Below are positions 24,885-34,137 of a stretch of DNA of 64,000 nt, piece by piece. Below the pieces are notes generated by a model. That model was given only the letters and a program-made list of their open reading frames with translations, made no database searches and was not told where the DNA came from. Every line of letters begins with the position of its first letter. Within the stretch, counting starts at the first letter, position 1. Made by a program: the position numbers and the translations under genes. The stretch comes from an uncultured Mycoplasmatota bacterium (GTDB taxonomy: Bacteria; Bacillota_I; Bacilli_A; RF39; UBA660): positions 76,287-140,286 of the forward strand of contig URLC01000005.1 in assembly GCA_900548695.1 (NCBI GenBank). Direction: 5' to 3'.

Positions 24885-26309
24885 CTAAACACCACCCATA
24901 ACTTGAATAATTTTTCTATAGTACTTTTTATGAATTAAAGTATTTACCCCAATCATGAAGCAAATCATAAAAAAGAACAACAATATATTTATATTAAAAA
25001 TATTTTTAGGTAAAATAAATATCAATAAAATAGCCACCATTCCAATAATAACTTTTAATTTTGATAAAATGCAAGAAATAAAATATCCAAACAAAGTAAT
25101 CTGCTGCAATAACAAAAGAGACAAATATTCAGATATAAAAAGAAAAAGCAAATCAAAACTAAAAAACACTCTACCACTAAATAAAGAAATTATGAATAAA
25201 AATATATACTGACTAATCATCAAAATAAAATGATAAAATAAGAAAGAAGTATTTTTTTGTAAATAAAATTCTTTAAAATCATGTCTTAAAAATAAATATT
25301 CCAAATTCCCTTTATAATCCTTCAAAAAGATAGAAAGTCCCATCAATAAATAAATCAAAATATTGTAATAATAGATAATATATTGTAAAAAATCAAACTG
25401 ATCAAAATCAACTTTTAACCCCAAAGAATATAAATATAAATCAATACCAGTAACGTTTGAAAATAAGTTTACAATCATAAAAATACTAGGTAAAAAAAGA
25501 AAAAGCAACAAATATATTTTCCTATTATTGAAAATAAAATTACCATCCTGTCTAATAATATATGAAAAAAAGTTACTTTTCTTTTTCATAAATATATAAA
25601 CAAGAAAATAAAGAAAGCATTCTAATAATAATAAATATAAAACAGAATAAAATATTTCCAAAGAAAAACTACCATAATCATATAGCATATAATAACTATA
25701 AAATAAAATTTTAAAATTATTTTTCGAAAAATCAACATCTAAAAAAAGAGTCAAAATATATCCAATAAAAAATATAAAAGATAAAATCATCGTTTTTCTT
25801 TCCCCTAAAAAAACATAAAAACAAATAATAAAGAAAGAAAGTAAACAAGCAAAACCAAAATATCTTAACAAATAAAAAATAACATAAATATAAGATGATA
25901 TTTCATAAGAAAATATTTTATTTCCTTGAAAATAACCAAAATTAGTAAAAGATAAAATTATCAAATAAATAAAGAAAAAACTAAAAATCCAAATAAGATT
26001 CAACTTTAATCCCTGACGAAGCATCTGCTTCAAATAGTCTTTTTTATCTTTAAGACGAATAATGTAACTGTCATAGTGACTGAACCATGAACAAAAATGA
26101 ATAGTATTTAAAAATAATAATAACAAGAATCCTAAATTAAAATATCCACTAGAAAAACTAATTAAAATAGTACCAAAAAAATCCTTATTATTAGCTCCTA
26201 AACCATAGGCACCAAAAAAAGCCAAAAATATAGATAAAATAAATAATATCTTAAATTTAGAAGTTTTAGTAATAGTATCAATAATATAATTATCCAACTT
26301 CTTCTTCAT
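24885..26309 (-). CDS. Large polytopic membrane protein of the secreted-peptide cassette
   Basis: A 474-residue, extremely hydrophobic protein with about twelve predicted helices, rich in Phe, Ile, Leu and Tyr and of even lower GC than neighbours. No domain is recognised. The two-halved layout (about 10-240 and 260-470) suggests an ABC-2-like permease or an internal duplication. Its start overlaps the 303-residue permease gene, and the ATPase gene follows it with overlap, so it is a component of the same exporter. The ribosome site is weak and translation is probably coupled. Confidence 0.75.
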   Translation of the reverse strand: MKKKLDNYIIDTITKTSKFKILFILSIFLAFFGAYGLGANNKDFFGTILISFSSGYFNLGFLLLLFLNTIHFCSWFSHYDSYIIRLKDKKDYLKQMLRQGLKLNLIWIFSFFFIYLIILSFTNFGYFQGNKIFSYEISSYIYVIFYLLRYFGFACLLSFFIICFYVFLGERKTMILSFIFFIGYILTLFLDVDFSKNNFKILFYSYYMLYDYGSFSLEIFYSVLYLLLLECFLYFLVYIFMKKKSNFFSYIIRQDGNFIFNNRKIYLLLFLFLPSIFMIVNLFSNVTGIDLYLYSLGLKVDFDQFDFLQYIIYYYNILIYLLMGLSIFLKDYKGNLEYLFLRHDFKEFYLQKNTSFLFYHFILMISQYIFLFIISLFSGRVFFSFDLLFLFISEYLSLLLLQQITLFGYFISCILSKLKVIIGMVAILLIFILPKNIFNINILLFFFMICFMIGVNTLIHKKYYRKIIQVMGGV

Positions 26310-27201
26310 TTCTTATCAATATCCTTTCCTTAGAACAAAATACAAAACTATTTATAATAAAAAACAAAAACGCTTGTAAAAAATAAGAAATGAGCAACAC
26401 AACATAATTAGTATCATCTGGAATTAACCACCATACAGCCAACAAATTAAAATAAGCATGCACATTCTCCAAATGAAAAATATTAGTACACAAAATAGCA
26501 TAAACAACTAATTCCAAAAAAACCAAATAACAAAAACAAGCAAGATATGAAAATATAATAGTTAATAATTTATTCTTACTCCTATGAATAAAAAATAAAG
26601 TAATTTGACTATATAGTATTCCAACAATATAAAGCAAAATACTATGAACTACCAAATATAAGCCAAAATTATAATAATTCCATTCAAAATATTGTGCCTC
26701 AAATTTTACACTATCTAATAAATGAAAATTAAATCCTGTAATAAAACAACAGACAAGAAAAATCAGTGGTAAAGCAATCAAAAAAATAAAATTACAAAAA
26801 AATACTTTTCTTTGTCCTTTAAAATAAAATGTTTTAACAGACTGCCTCATCAAAATATTTTTAATATTTCCACTACTAAAATCAGAATGAAATAAACCAA
26901 TGACGATTAATGTCACAAGAAGTGGCATCAAAATACCAATAAGCATTTGATAATCACTAATTATTTTAAAATATAAATCTCTACTTTCTTCCAACGAAAG
27001 TTGAGTTTCAAACGTCATAAGCCCCATTTTAGCACACTGCTTATCTGAAGAGTGTTGAAGACATTTTTCTAAGTCCTCATAATATAAAGGGCTATAATTA
27101 TAATATTTATCAAAATATCGATAAAATGAATAACCAATAGAAAGAAAGAAGATTAATACTGCAACAACAACTAACCAATACCGCTTAAAAAACAGTTTCA
27201 T
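26290..27201 (-). CDS. ABC-2 type permease-like protein of the secreted-peptide cassette
   Basis: A 303-residue membrane protein. A first helix (about 6-24), an external segment with two Cys (ECLQHSSDKQC-like region) and then five further helices give the ABC-2 layout. The GNIKNILMRQSVKTFYFKGQRK stretch after the second helix is the cytoplasmic coupling-helix region seen in such permeases. ATG 27201 has GAGAGGTG upstream. It follows the secreted protein gene by about 46 bases, and the larger permease gene overlaps it. Confidence 0.82.
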   Translation of the reverse strand: MKLFFKRYWLVVVAVLIFFLSIGYSFYRYFDKYYNYSPLYYEDLEKCLQHSSDKQCAKMGLMTFETQLSLEESRDLYFKIISDYQMLIGILMPLLVTLIVIGLFHSDFSSGNIKNILMRQSVKTFYFKGQRKVFFCNFIFLIALPLIFLVCCFITGFNFHLLDSVKFEAQYFEWNYYNFGLYLVVHSILLYIVGILYSQITLFFIHRSKNKLLTIIFSYLACFCYLVFLELVVYAILCTNIFHLENVHAYFNLLAVWWLIPDDTNYVVLLISYFLQAFLFFIINSFVFCSKERILIRNEEEVG

Positions 27202-27247
27202 AAAACACCTCTCAAACAATAAAGAAACAAGGGATAAAATAATTATA

Positions 27248-27646
27248 TTAGTCTAATACCCAAGTTCCAAATAACTTTGCACTAAATAAAGAGCTAGTAT
27301 TAGCTTTTGCGTTTAGTTTATAGGTTCCTGGGCTAGTATGCTTAGAACTAGAAATTGTAACTTTCCCACCTTTTTTGGCTGTTACAAAACTAGTATAACT
27401 ACCATAATTTACAGAATAAGTTTGAACTTGTGCTCCAAGCTCTTGACCGGTAACACTATCCCTACAAGCAACTAAATCAAATGTTTGTGGACTAAAATTA
27501 TCTTTATCATCTCTCGCAACAGTTTGTACCTGCTTCAAATTGGGAATACTAACATTAGCCATCCCATACTGAGATGCCGAAACTGAAATAGTACAAAAAA
27601 GTGCAGTAACAAAAAAAGTAACTGCTGTCATCTTTAAATATTTCAT
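27248..27646 (-). CDS. Small Sec-secreted protein, candidate exported effector or bacteriocin-like peptide
   Basis: A 132-residue precursor, not recognised by family. The signal peptide (MKYLKMTAVTFFVTALFCTISVSA) is predicted to be cut after about residue 24. The mature part of about 108 residues is Ser/Thr/Lys-rich and beta-prone, has a single Cys and ends with a repeated Thr/Ser-Lys pattern and the closing motif LFGTWVLD. ATG 27646 has GAGGAG 7 bases upstream; the in-frame ATG at 27661 is upstream of that site. It heads an operon with two permeases and an ABC ATPase, the layout of lactococcin-972-type loci, though no sequence kinship to that peptide is seen. Confidence 0.72.
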   Translation of the reverse strand: MKYLKMTAVTFFVTALFCTISVSASQYGMANVSIPNLKQVQTVARDDKDNFSPQTFDLVACRDSVTGQELGAQVQTYSVNYGSYTSFVTAKKGGKVTISSSKHTSPGTYKLNAKANTSSLFSAKLFGTWVLD

Positions 27647-27661
27647 AAAACCACTCCTCAC

Positions 27662-27815
27662 ATAACCCTTGTTTCAAATATAATTTACTATAATAATTAT
27701 AACAATAAACAAAACTTCCACTAATTGACAATTTTTTCCATATTTTTCCTATCTTAAATAAAAGATTCAAAAAAAGAACCAAAAAAGGACTAAAAAACTA
27801 CCGTTGAAAGACTTT
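27662..27815. other. AT-rich gap upstream of the secreted-protein gene
   Basis: About 150 bases without a gene. A TATAAT at roughly 27698-27703 on the minus strand could be the -10 box of the cassette, but no convincing -35 is visible. An overlapping frame in this stretch has no ribosome site and no coherent protein character. Confidence 0.5.
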
Positions 27816-27817
27816 AC

Positions 27818-27844
27818 AAAAAAAGAGATGTAAAACTACATCTC
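27818..27844 (-). terminator. Terminator of ppdK
   Basis: GAGATGTA/TACATCTC with a 4-base loop and T7 tail. Confidence 0.93.
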
Positions 27845-27853
27845 ATAAAATCA

Positions 27854-30481
27854 TTATTTATTATTAATAGCAGCTTGTGCAGCAGCAAGTCTAGCAATTG
27901 GTACTCTAAATGGAGAACAAGATACATAAGAAAGTCCTACACGATGACAAAAATCAATAGTTGCTGGATCTCCGCCATGTTCTCCACAAATACCTAATTT
28001 AATATCAGGTCTAGTTTTTCTTCCCAAGTTAACAGCCATCTCTACCAATTTCCCAACACCTTTTTGATCAAGCCTTGCAAATGGATCTGATTCATAAATC
28101 TTATTAGCATAATAAGAGTCTAAGAACTTACCTGCATCATCTCTTGAAAAACCAAATGTCATTTGTGTTAAATCATTCGTACCAAAAGAGAAGAATTCAG
28201 CTGACTCTGCAATCTCATCAGCAAGAAGTGCAGCTCTTGGAATTTCAATCATAGTACCAACATGATACTTGATATCTGAATTTTTTTCTTTTTTTACTTG
28301 TTCTGCTACTTCTAAAACGACCTTCTTTACAAAATCAAGCTCTTTCTTTTCACCAACTAATGGAATCATAATTTCTGGAACAATATCATAACCATTTTCT
28401 TCTTTAACCTCAATTGCAGCTTCCATTAATGCCCTAGTTTGCATCTTAGCAATTTCTGGATAAGTAACAGCTAAACGGCACCCCCTATGACCCATCATTG
28501 GATTAAATTCATGTAAATCTGCACACTTTTGCTTTAAATACTCAACACTAACATTCATGTCAGACGCTAAGGCTTTAATATCCTCCTCATCTGTAGGCAA
28601 GAATTCATGAAGAGGTGGATCTAAATAACGAACCGTCATAGGTAAACCTTTTAATTCCTTATACATTGCTTTAAAGTCACCTTTTTGAAATGGAATCAAT
28701 TCATTTAAAGCAGCTTCACGAGCATCTTTTGTCTCTGACAAAATCATTTTACGGATTTTTGGTATTCTTTCTGCATCAAAGAACATATGCTCTGTTCTAC
28801 AAAGACCAATACCTTCCGCTCCCAAACGAATCGCATTAGCAGTATCACGAGGGTTATCAGCATTAGTACGAACCTTCAAAGTTCTAATAGCATCAGCCCA
28901 ACCCATAATACGGCCAAAATTACCAGAAACTAAAGCTTCTTCCGTTTTAAGTTCTCCTCTATAAATTTTACCAGTAGAACCATCTAAAGAAATGTAGTCT
29001 CCCTTGTGGAAAGTATAACCGCCAAGTGTAAATTCTTCCTTTTCTTCATTAATTTTAATTTCACCACATCCAGAAACACAACAAGTACCCATGCCACGAG
29101 CAACAACAGCAGCATGACTAGTCATACCACCACGAACTGTTAAAATTCCTTGTGCAGCAATCATTCCTTCAATATCTTCTGGTGTAGTTTCAAGTCTTAC
29201 CAAAATTACTTTTTCGCCTTTGCCACCAATACCCAAATCTTTAGCTTCATCTGCGGTAAATACTACTTTACCAGTAGCAGCTCCAGGGGAAGCCGGAAGA
29301 GCGGTACCAATAACTTCTCCTTCTTGTAAAGCCTCTTTATTAAATGTTGGATGTAATAATTGATCTAAAGATTTAGCATCAATTCTAAGTACTGCTTCTT
29401 CTTCCGTAATCATACCTTCATCAACTAAATCACAAGCAATATTAATAGCTGCTTGAGCGGTTCTCTTACCATTTCTAGTTTGTAAAAAATAAAGTTTTCC
29501 TTCTTGAATTGTAAATTCCATATCTTGCATATCACGATAGTGATTTTCTAATTTTTGTGCAAGTTCCATAAATTCTTTATAGCACTCTGGTAAATCTTCT
29601 TCTAATTTAGAAATAGGTTGTGGAGTTCTAACTCCAGCAACAACATCTTCTCCTTGAGCATTGATTAAATATTCACCAAAAATACCTTTCTCACCAGTAG
29701 CTGGATTTCTGGTAAAAGCAACACCAGTTCCAGAAGTTTCTCCCATATTACCAAAAACCATAGATTGAATATTAACAGCTGTACCCCAATCACCTGGAAT
29801 ATCATTCATTCTACGATATACAATTGCTCTTGGATTATCCCATGAACGAAATACTGCTTGAACAGCACCCATCAATTGTTCTTTTGGATCTTGTGGGAAC
29901 TCTTCTCCCTTCATAGAATCTTTATATACACTTTTAAAGCGAACTACTAATTCCTTCAAATCATCAACGGTAAGTTCTGTATCATAATGAATCCCTTTAT
30001 TTTCTTTTATTTCATCAATAATTTTTTCAAAATAAGATTTAGGAACCTCCATAACAACATCAGAATACATTTGAATAAAACGACGATAAGAATCGTATGC
30101 AAATCTCGGATTTCCCGTTTTCTTTGCAAATCCTTCTACTACTTCATCATTTAAACCTAAATTAAGGATTGTATCCATCATACCTGGCATAGATGCTCTA
30201 GCACCACTACGAACAGATACAAGTAACGGATCATTAATATCCCCAAACTTCTTTCCTTGAAGCTTTTCAATTTCTTCTAAAGCAGAAAAAATTTGCTTTC
30301 TTATTTCATTAGAGATAGTTTTGCCATTCTTATAATACTCTGTACACGCTTCTGTTGTAACAGTAAAACCTTGTGGTATCGGTAATCCTAAATTAGTCAT
30401 TTCTGCTAAATTAGCACCCTTTCCACCTAATAGATTTCTCATATCTTTACTGCCTTCAGTAAATAAATAGACGTATTTCAT
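27854..30481 (-). CDS. ppdK: Pyruvate, phosphate dikinase
   Basis: Interconverts pyruvate + ATP + phosphate and PEP + AMP + pyrophosphate; in fermenters it usually runs as a PPi-linked glycolytic step. The 875-residue protein is full length. The N-terminal ATP-grasp domain starts LLGGKGANLAEMTNLGLPIP, the phosphohistidine domain has GGMTSHAAVVARGMGTCCV near 450 with the catalytic His, and the TIM barrel carries the PEP site including GICGEHGGDPATI near 830 with the catalytic Cys nearby. TTAGGAGG precedes the ATG, and an extended TATACT -10 box lies upstream. It is monocistronic. Confidence 0.98.
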   Translation of the reverse strand: MKYVYLFTEGSKDMRNLLGGKGANLAEMTNLGLPIPQGFTVTTEACTEYYKNGKTISNEIRKQIFSALEEIEKLQGKKFGDINDPLLVSVRSGARASMPGMMDTILNLGLNDEVVEGFAKKTGNPRFAYDSYRRFIQMYSDVVMEVPKSYFEKIIDEIKENKGIHYDTELTVDDLKELVVRFKSVYKDSMKGEEFPQDPKEQLMGAVQAVFRSWDNPRAIVYRRMNDIPGDWGTAVNIQSMVFGNMGETSGTGVAFTRNPATGEKGIFGEYLINAQGEDVVAGVRTPQPISKLEEDLPECYKEFMELAQKLENHYRDMQDMEFTIQEGKLYFLQTRNGKRTAQAAINIACDLVDEGMITEEEAVLRIDAKSLDQLLHPTFNKEALQEGEVIGTALPASPGAATGKVVFTADEAKDLGIGGKGEKVILVRLETTPEDIEGMIAAQGILTVRGGMTSHAAVVARGMGTCCVSGCGEIKINEEKEEFTLGGYTFHKGDYISLDGSTGKIYRGELKTEEALVSGNFGRIMGWADAIRTLKVRTNADNPRDTANAIRLGAEGIGLCRTEHMFFDAERIPKIRKMILSETKDAREAALNELIPFQKGDFKAMYKELKGLPMTVRYLDPPLHEFLPTDEEDIKALASDMNVSVEYLKQKCADLHEFNPMMGHRGCRLAVTYPEIAKMQTRALMEAAIEVKEENGYDIVPEIMIPLVGEKKELDFVKKVVLEVAEQVKKEKNSDIKYHVGTMIEIPRAALLADEIAESAEFFSFGTNDLTQMTFGFSRDDAGKFLDSYYANKIYESDPFARLDQKGVGKLVEMAVNLGRKTRPDIKLGICGEHGGDPATIDFCHRVGLSYVSCSPFRVPIARLAAAQAAINNK

Positions 30482-30555
30482 TTCTTGCCTCCTAATCTCC
30501 TCTATTTATCTAAAGTATAGCACATAAAAGAATCGAAAAAAATAAACTTTACACG

Positions 30556-30582
30556 AAAAAAGAGTTATTTTACAAACTCTTT
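30556..30582 (-). terminator. Terminator of trxA
   Basis: AAGAGTT/AACTCTT with an 8-base loop, T6 tail, overlapping the trxA stop codon. Confidence 0.85.
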
Positions 30583-30861
30583 TAATTCCGCTTCACTCAT
30601 ATATCCTAAATTCTTTTTCACAATTTTCCCATTAGAAAAAACCATAACTGTAGGTATAGACATAATTCCATAACTTCTGGCAACATCCTCAACCTCATCA
30701 ACATTAACTTTATATGTATCTAACGCTAACTCCTTAGACACTTTTTCTAAAACAGGTCCTAACATTTGACAAGGGCCACACCAATCTGCATAAAAATCAA
30801 CGATTACTTTTTCACCCTTAATAACTTCATTAAAATCTTTTTCATTTTTAATATAATTCAT
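30565..30861 (-). CDS. trxA: Thioredoxin
   Basis: A 98-residue cytoplasmic dithiol oxidoreductase with the active site WCGPC at about 27-31, the cis-Pro in SIPTVMVF and the usual FSNGK loop. No signal peptide. GGGAGG precedes the ATG. It lies 60 bases after the CvpA-like gene, and both are probably read together. Reduces ribonucleotide reductase and other disulfides. Confidence 0.96.
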   Translation of the reverse strand: MNYIKNEKDFNEVIKGEKVIVDFYADWCGPCQMLGPVLEKVSKELALDTYKVNVDEVEDVARSYGIMSIPTVMVFSNGKIVKKNLGYMSEAELKEFVK

Positions 30862-30920
30862 AAAAATCCTCCCTTATACTTTTTTATTAGTCTATCATAT
30901 CTTCCCAAAATAATAAATAA

Positions 30921-31637
30921 TTATTCATATTTTTCAATAACATCTTCTAACCCTGAGATACCATCAAGCTTATCTAACGCCACTAATTGTCTAGCCGTTT
31001 TAGGACTAACCACTTTGTATTTTAACAAAATATTCATTGTTTTAACATTAGCTTCATTTTTACTAATATCACCAGTTGATAAATTCTCTCCTAATTCATA
31101 CACTTCATTAATAGACGTGCTAATATTTTTAGAACTAGCCGCAAGTATTGGTGTCTTATAAACTATAAAATTAGCCAACTTACTTTCAACAAATACATCA
31201 GTATCTTTTAAAGGAATAAGTAAAGCAAGTAATATAACAAACACCATAACATAACCTGTAACAAACGCTACTATCGCTCCAATTAACTTAGAAGGAAGCC
31301 ATAAAATAATAGTCATATGAACAAGTTTTTGGATAACACCAGATATTTTTACTACAATCATATAAATGCTAAATAATAAACTGTAAATAATTAAAAAAGC
31401 AAGTAACTGATAAAGTAAAATATTAAGAACAGTAACGCCTTCTAAATTACCAGCAAAATTAAAAAACGGCAACCACTTGCAAAGAACATTACCAAGTACT
31501 CCTTTAAAACTAAAAGCAATTATAAAGACTACAATAATACCAATTAATGATACAATTTCTTTAATAGCACCTCTTTTAAAGCCTATAATAGCACTCATGG
31601 CTAATACCAAAATAATAACAATATCTAATATATTCAT
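30921..31637 (-). CDS. CvpA family membrane protein
   Basis: A 238-residue protein with four predicted helices in the first 165 residues, starting MNILDIVIILVLAMSAIIGFKRGAIKEIV, the CvpA (colicin V production) signature with the conserved GxxRG-like turn. The C-terminal 70 residues are soluble and helical. CvpA homologues influence envelope integrity and secretion, without a fixed mechanism. AAGGAG precedes the ATG; a TATAAT box lies in the divergent region shared with rnhC. Confidence 0.88.
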   Translation of the reverse strand: MNILDIVIILVLAMSAIIGFKRGAIKEIVSLIGIIVVFIIAFSFKGVLGNVLCKWLPFFNFAGNLEGVTVLNILLYQLLAFLIIYSLLFSIYMIVVKISGVIQKLVHMTIILWLPSKLIGAIVAFVTGYVMVFVILLALLIPLKDTDVFVESKLANFIVYKTPILAASSKNISTSINEVYELGENLSTGDISKNEANVKTMNILLKYKVVSPKTARQLVALDKLDGISGLEDVIEKYE

Positions 31638-31686
31638 AACAACAACTCCTTACTCTTTTATTATAAACTATTTATAACTTTTATGC

Positions 31687-31692
31687 TATAAT
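31687..31692 (+). promoter_or_regulatory. Extended -10 promoter of rnhC
   Basis: TGCTATAAT ends about 18 bases before the rnhC ATG. The same TGCTATAAT or TGCTATACT form recurs before yigZ, tdk, ppdK and the phosphomutase gene. No good -35. Confidence 0.7.
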
Positions 31693-31709
31693 ATTTATGA
31701 GGTGAAACA

Positions 31710-32621
31710 ATGAATATCGTTATTAAAGTAAATGAAGAAACAAAACAAAAAATGATTGAATATTATAAAGATAAAATTCGCGATAAAAAAAGCCCTTATG
31801 CTATATTTCAAGCACAAGAAGAAGACACTGTCATAACTTTATACGAATCAGGTAAAGCCATGTTTCAAGGAACGAGTGCTGACATTGATGCCGCTATGTG
31901 GGGAAGTATTTTAGATAATACCAAAGAACATCAAGCAGAAGTTAAGAAAAAAGAAGAAAAATATTACTACTGCAATTCTGTTGGTAGTGATGAAGTTGGA
32001 ACTGGAGATTATTTTGGACCTATTGTCGTTACTGCAACTTACGTAAAAAAAGAAGATATTCCATCCTTAGAAGAACTAGGTGTTGGAGATTCTAAAAAAA
32101 TAGATGATAATAAAATATTAAAAATTGCTCCAAAACTTGCCAAAATAGTCAAATACCGTAGTGTCATTTTAAATAATCAGGAATATAACGAAAAGTATAC
32201 AAAAAATGTGAATATGAACAAAATAAAAGCCATTATGCACAATAAAGTACTATATCAATTAATAAAAGAAGAACAACCTAAAACAGATTATATTATTGTC
32301 GACGAATTTGCAAGAGAAAAAAGATATTATGAATATATTGCTGATATGAAAAACATTCAAAAAAATATTACCTTTATGACAAAAGCAGAAGATAAAAACT
32401 TAGCAGTTGCTGCAGGTTCTATTATCAGTAGATATATCTTTCTAAAAGAATTTGATAAACTATCAGACAGTCTTCATATTCCACTACCAAAAGGTGCTGG
32501 AAAAGACGTTGATACAATTGGTGAAGAAATAGTTGAAAAGTATGGTGAAGATAAACTAAAAGAAATTGCCAAACTAAACTTTAAAAATACTGATAGAATC
32601 TTACATACCATGATATTTTAA
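31710..32621 (+). CDS. rnhC: Ribonuclease HIII
   Basis: Removes RNA from RNA-DNA hybrids. A 303-residue protein: N-terminal substrate-binding domain (TBP-like, about 1-90), then the RNase H fold starting GSDEVGTGDYFGPIVV near 90, which carries the acidic pair Asp-Glu, with later acids in YIIVDEFA and in the AGSIISRY region. The serine/glycine context GSDEVGTG is the type III form. GAGGTG precedes the ATG. It is divergent from the cvpA-like gene and ended by a strong bidirectional hairpin. Confidence 0.95.
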   Translation: MNIVIKVNEETKQKMIEYYKDKIRDKKSPYAIFQAQEEDTVITLYESGKAMFQGTSADIDAAMWGSILDNTKEHQAEVKKKEEKYYYCNSVGSDEVGTGDYFGPIVVTATYVKKEDIPSLEELGVGDSKKIDDNKILKIAPKLAKIVKYRSVILNNQEYNEKYTKNVNMNKIKAIMHNKVLYQLIKEEQPKTDYIIVDEFAREKRYYEYIADMKNIQKNITFMTKAEDKNLAVAAGSIISRYIFLKEFDKLSDSLHIPLPKGAGKDVDTIGEEIVEKYGEDKLKEIAKLNFKNTDRILHTMIF

Positions 32622-32651
32622 AAAAAGAATATGTATCAACATATTCTTTTT
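32622..32651. terminator. Bidirectional terminator between rnhC and the XRE regulator
   Basis: AAAAAGAATATGT/ACATATTCTTTTT, 13 bp with a 4-base loop. Confidence 0.95.
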
Positions 32652-32653
32652 CA

Positions 32654-34045
32654 TTAGTCAATAACATAAACATCACTATCATTGCCTATATTATCATTAT
32701 TTTTAATTTTATCAATATTTTCCTGACTAGTAGTAACGGTCATATAAACATTATTAAGATCATAATAAGTGTTAAACTTATTTTTCTTTAAATTATTAAT
32801 AATATCATCTGTAATTTCTTTTATATTAATCGTATCAATAACATCATAATCTAAATATACTTTATTATTTTCGTTCACTAATTTTACTGCATTAAAATCT
32901 GAATAATAATCTACCCTAACCCTAACTTGATCTGTCAAACTATCATCCGCAACATACCTAATATCACCATAAGAATGAACAAAAAAATCATTTGTCATTG
33001 GATATATCTCTTCTTGAGTTTCTTGATTAAAAATTTTAGGAGTAGAATTAACAATTGTTAAATTCAAAAAATACCAAATAGAAAGACCAATTCCAATTGC
33101 ACTAACAACAATAGAAGAAAGAATTGTAATAACTATCCTTCGTTTACTAAATTTCAAATTAAATATAAAATCAAGCATCAATTCGATCATAACAATTGCA
33201 AAAACAATAATACCTAAAGTAAGTAAAATTGGTCCTGCTAAAAATAACCCCTTAAAGATTAAGACTAACAATATGACAAGTCCAATAACCATCATAATAG
33301 TTCCAATAATAATAGGAATCAAAAACAATATAAAAATTCCCTTTAAACACAATGTAATTGCTTTTACTAACAAGTTTAAAAGACTAAAATCATTATTTTT
33401 AACTTTAACTATCTTAACTTTTTTCTTGTCAGCTGAGTTATCTTCTAAAGATGTTTCACTACTGCTTTCATCCTTAGAATCAATAACATCCTCAATAACG
33501 ATTTCTTCACTATCTAAAAACTTAAGTTTAAAAATATAAAAGAATGTAGCAATCGCTAATATAGCATAGCCTCCATTAAAAATAAATTCCCAAAACTTAG
33601 CAAAAAATAAACTAAACCAATTATCACCAGTATAAAATAAACTAGTAATAATATCTTTAAGTAGCATAAACGGAATTGAAAATAATAAAATCACGCACAC
33701 AATAATAAATACTTGCGCACATATTTTAATAATATCTTTCAAACTTTTATGTTCAAATAAATAAATTGTTTTTTTAATATAATTAGTAACATTTAAAAAT
33801 AAATCTTTAACGACATTACTAGCATCTCTTTTTTGTCTTTCTTGAACAATATCCTTATTAATCAAGCTATCAAGTTCACAATGAAATATTCCACAAATTG
33901 CTACTAACTTATCCATCTCAGGATAACTGTTACCCGATTCCCACTTTGAAACAGACTGCCTTGTTACCCCTAACTGTTCAGCTAACTGTTCCTGGGAGAT
34001 ACCTCTTTCTTTTCTTAACTTTTGTAAGTTTTCTCCAAACTTCAC
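32654..34045 (-). CDS. Membrane-anchored XRE-family regulator
   Basis: A 463-residue protein that joins a cytoplasmic DNA-binding head to a membrane body. Residues 1-60 form an XRE HTH (LRKERGISQEQLAEQLGVTRQSVSKWESG). About 105-320 contain six or so membrane helices interrupted by an acidic Ser/Glu-rich loop (about 185-215). The last 130 residues lie outside and look beta-rich (YADDSLTDQVRVRVDYYSDF). It could sense an envelope signal and change transcription. The start is GTG with GAGGTGATG upstream. Direct repeats of TTTTCAGTTG lie before it. Confidence 0.85.
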   Translation of the reverse strand: MKFGENLQKLRKERGISQEQLAEQLGVTRQSVSKWESGNSYPEMDKLVAICGIFHCELDSLINKDIVQERQKRDASNVVKDLFLNVTNYIKKTIYLFEHKSLKDIIKICAQVFIIVCVILLFSIPFMLLKDIITSLFYTGDNWFSLFFAKFWEFIFNGGYAILAIATFFYIFKLKFLDSEEIVIEDVIDSKDESSSETSLEDNSADKKKVKIVKVKNNDFSLLNLLVKAITLCLKGIFILFLIPIIIGTIMMVIGLVILLVLIFKGLFLAGPILLTLGIIVFAIVMIELMLDFIFNLKFSKRRIVITILSSIVVSAIGIGLSIWYFLNLTIVNSTPKIFNQETQEEIYPMTNDFFVHSYGDIRYVADDSLTDQVRVRVDYYSDFNAVKLVNENNKVYLDYDVIDTINIKEITDDIINNLKKNKFNTYYDLNNVYMTVTTSQENIDKIKNNDNIGNDSDVYVID

Positions 34046-34100
34046 TTTTTCATCACCTCACAAGAAAATCATACTATGTTAACTGGTTGCGCACTACCAA

Positions 34101-34131
34101 TTTTCAGTTGTTTTTTGTAACTTTTCAGTTG
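34101..34131 (-). promoter_or_regulatory. Direct repeats upstream of the XRE regulator (candidate operator)
   Basis: TTTTCAGTTG occurs at 34101-34110 and again at 34122-34131 on the plus strand, 21 bases (two helical turns) apart. A related AACTGGTT palindrome sits at 34081-34088. A TATGAT -10 box could lie between them and the GTG start. This is a plausible autoregulatory site; binding by the XRE head is inference. Confidence 0.5.
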
Positions 34132-34137
34132 CAACAC

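Noticed and set aside
24885..26309. Possible frameshift or fused genes in the large permease
   Set aside because: The frame is uninterrupted and the two hydrophobic halves are linked without a stop; internal duplication or a normal two-half layout explains it.
27555..27782. A 75-codon minus-strand frame overlapping the start of the secreted-protein gene
   Set aside because: It has no ribosome site, runs through the signal-peptide coding part in another frame and its product is incoherent.
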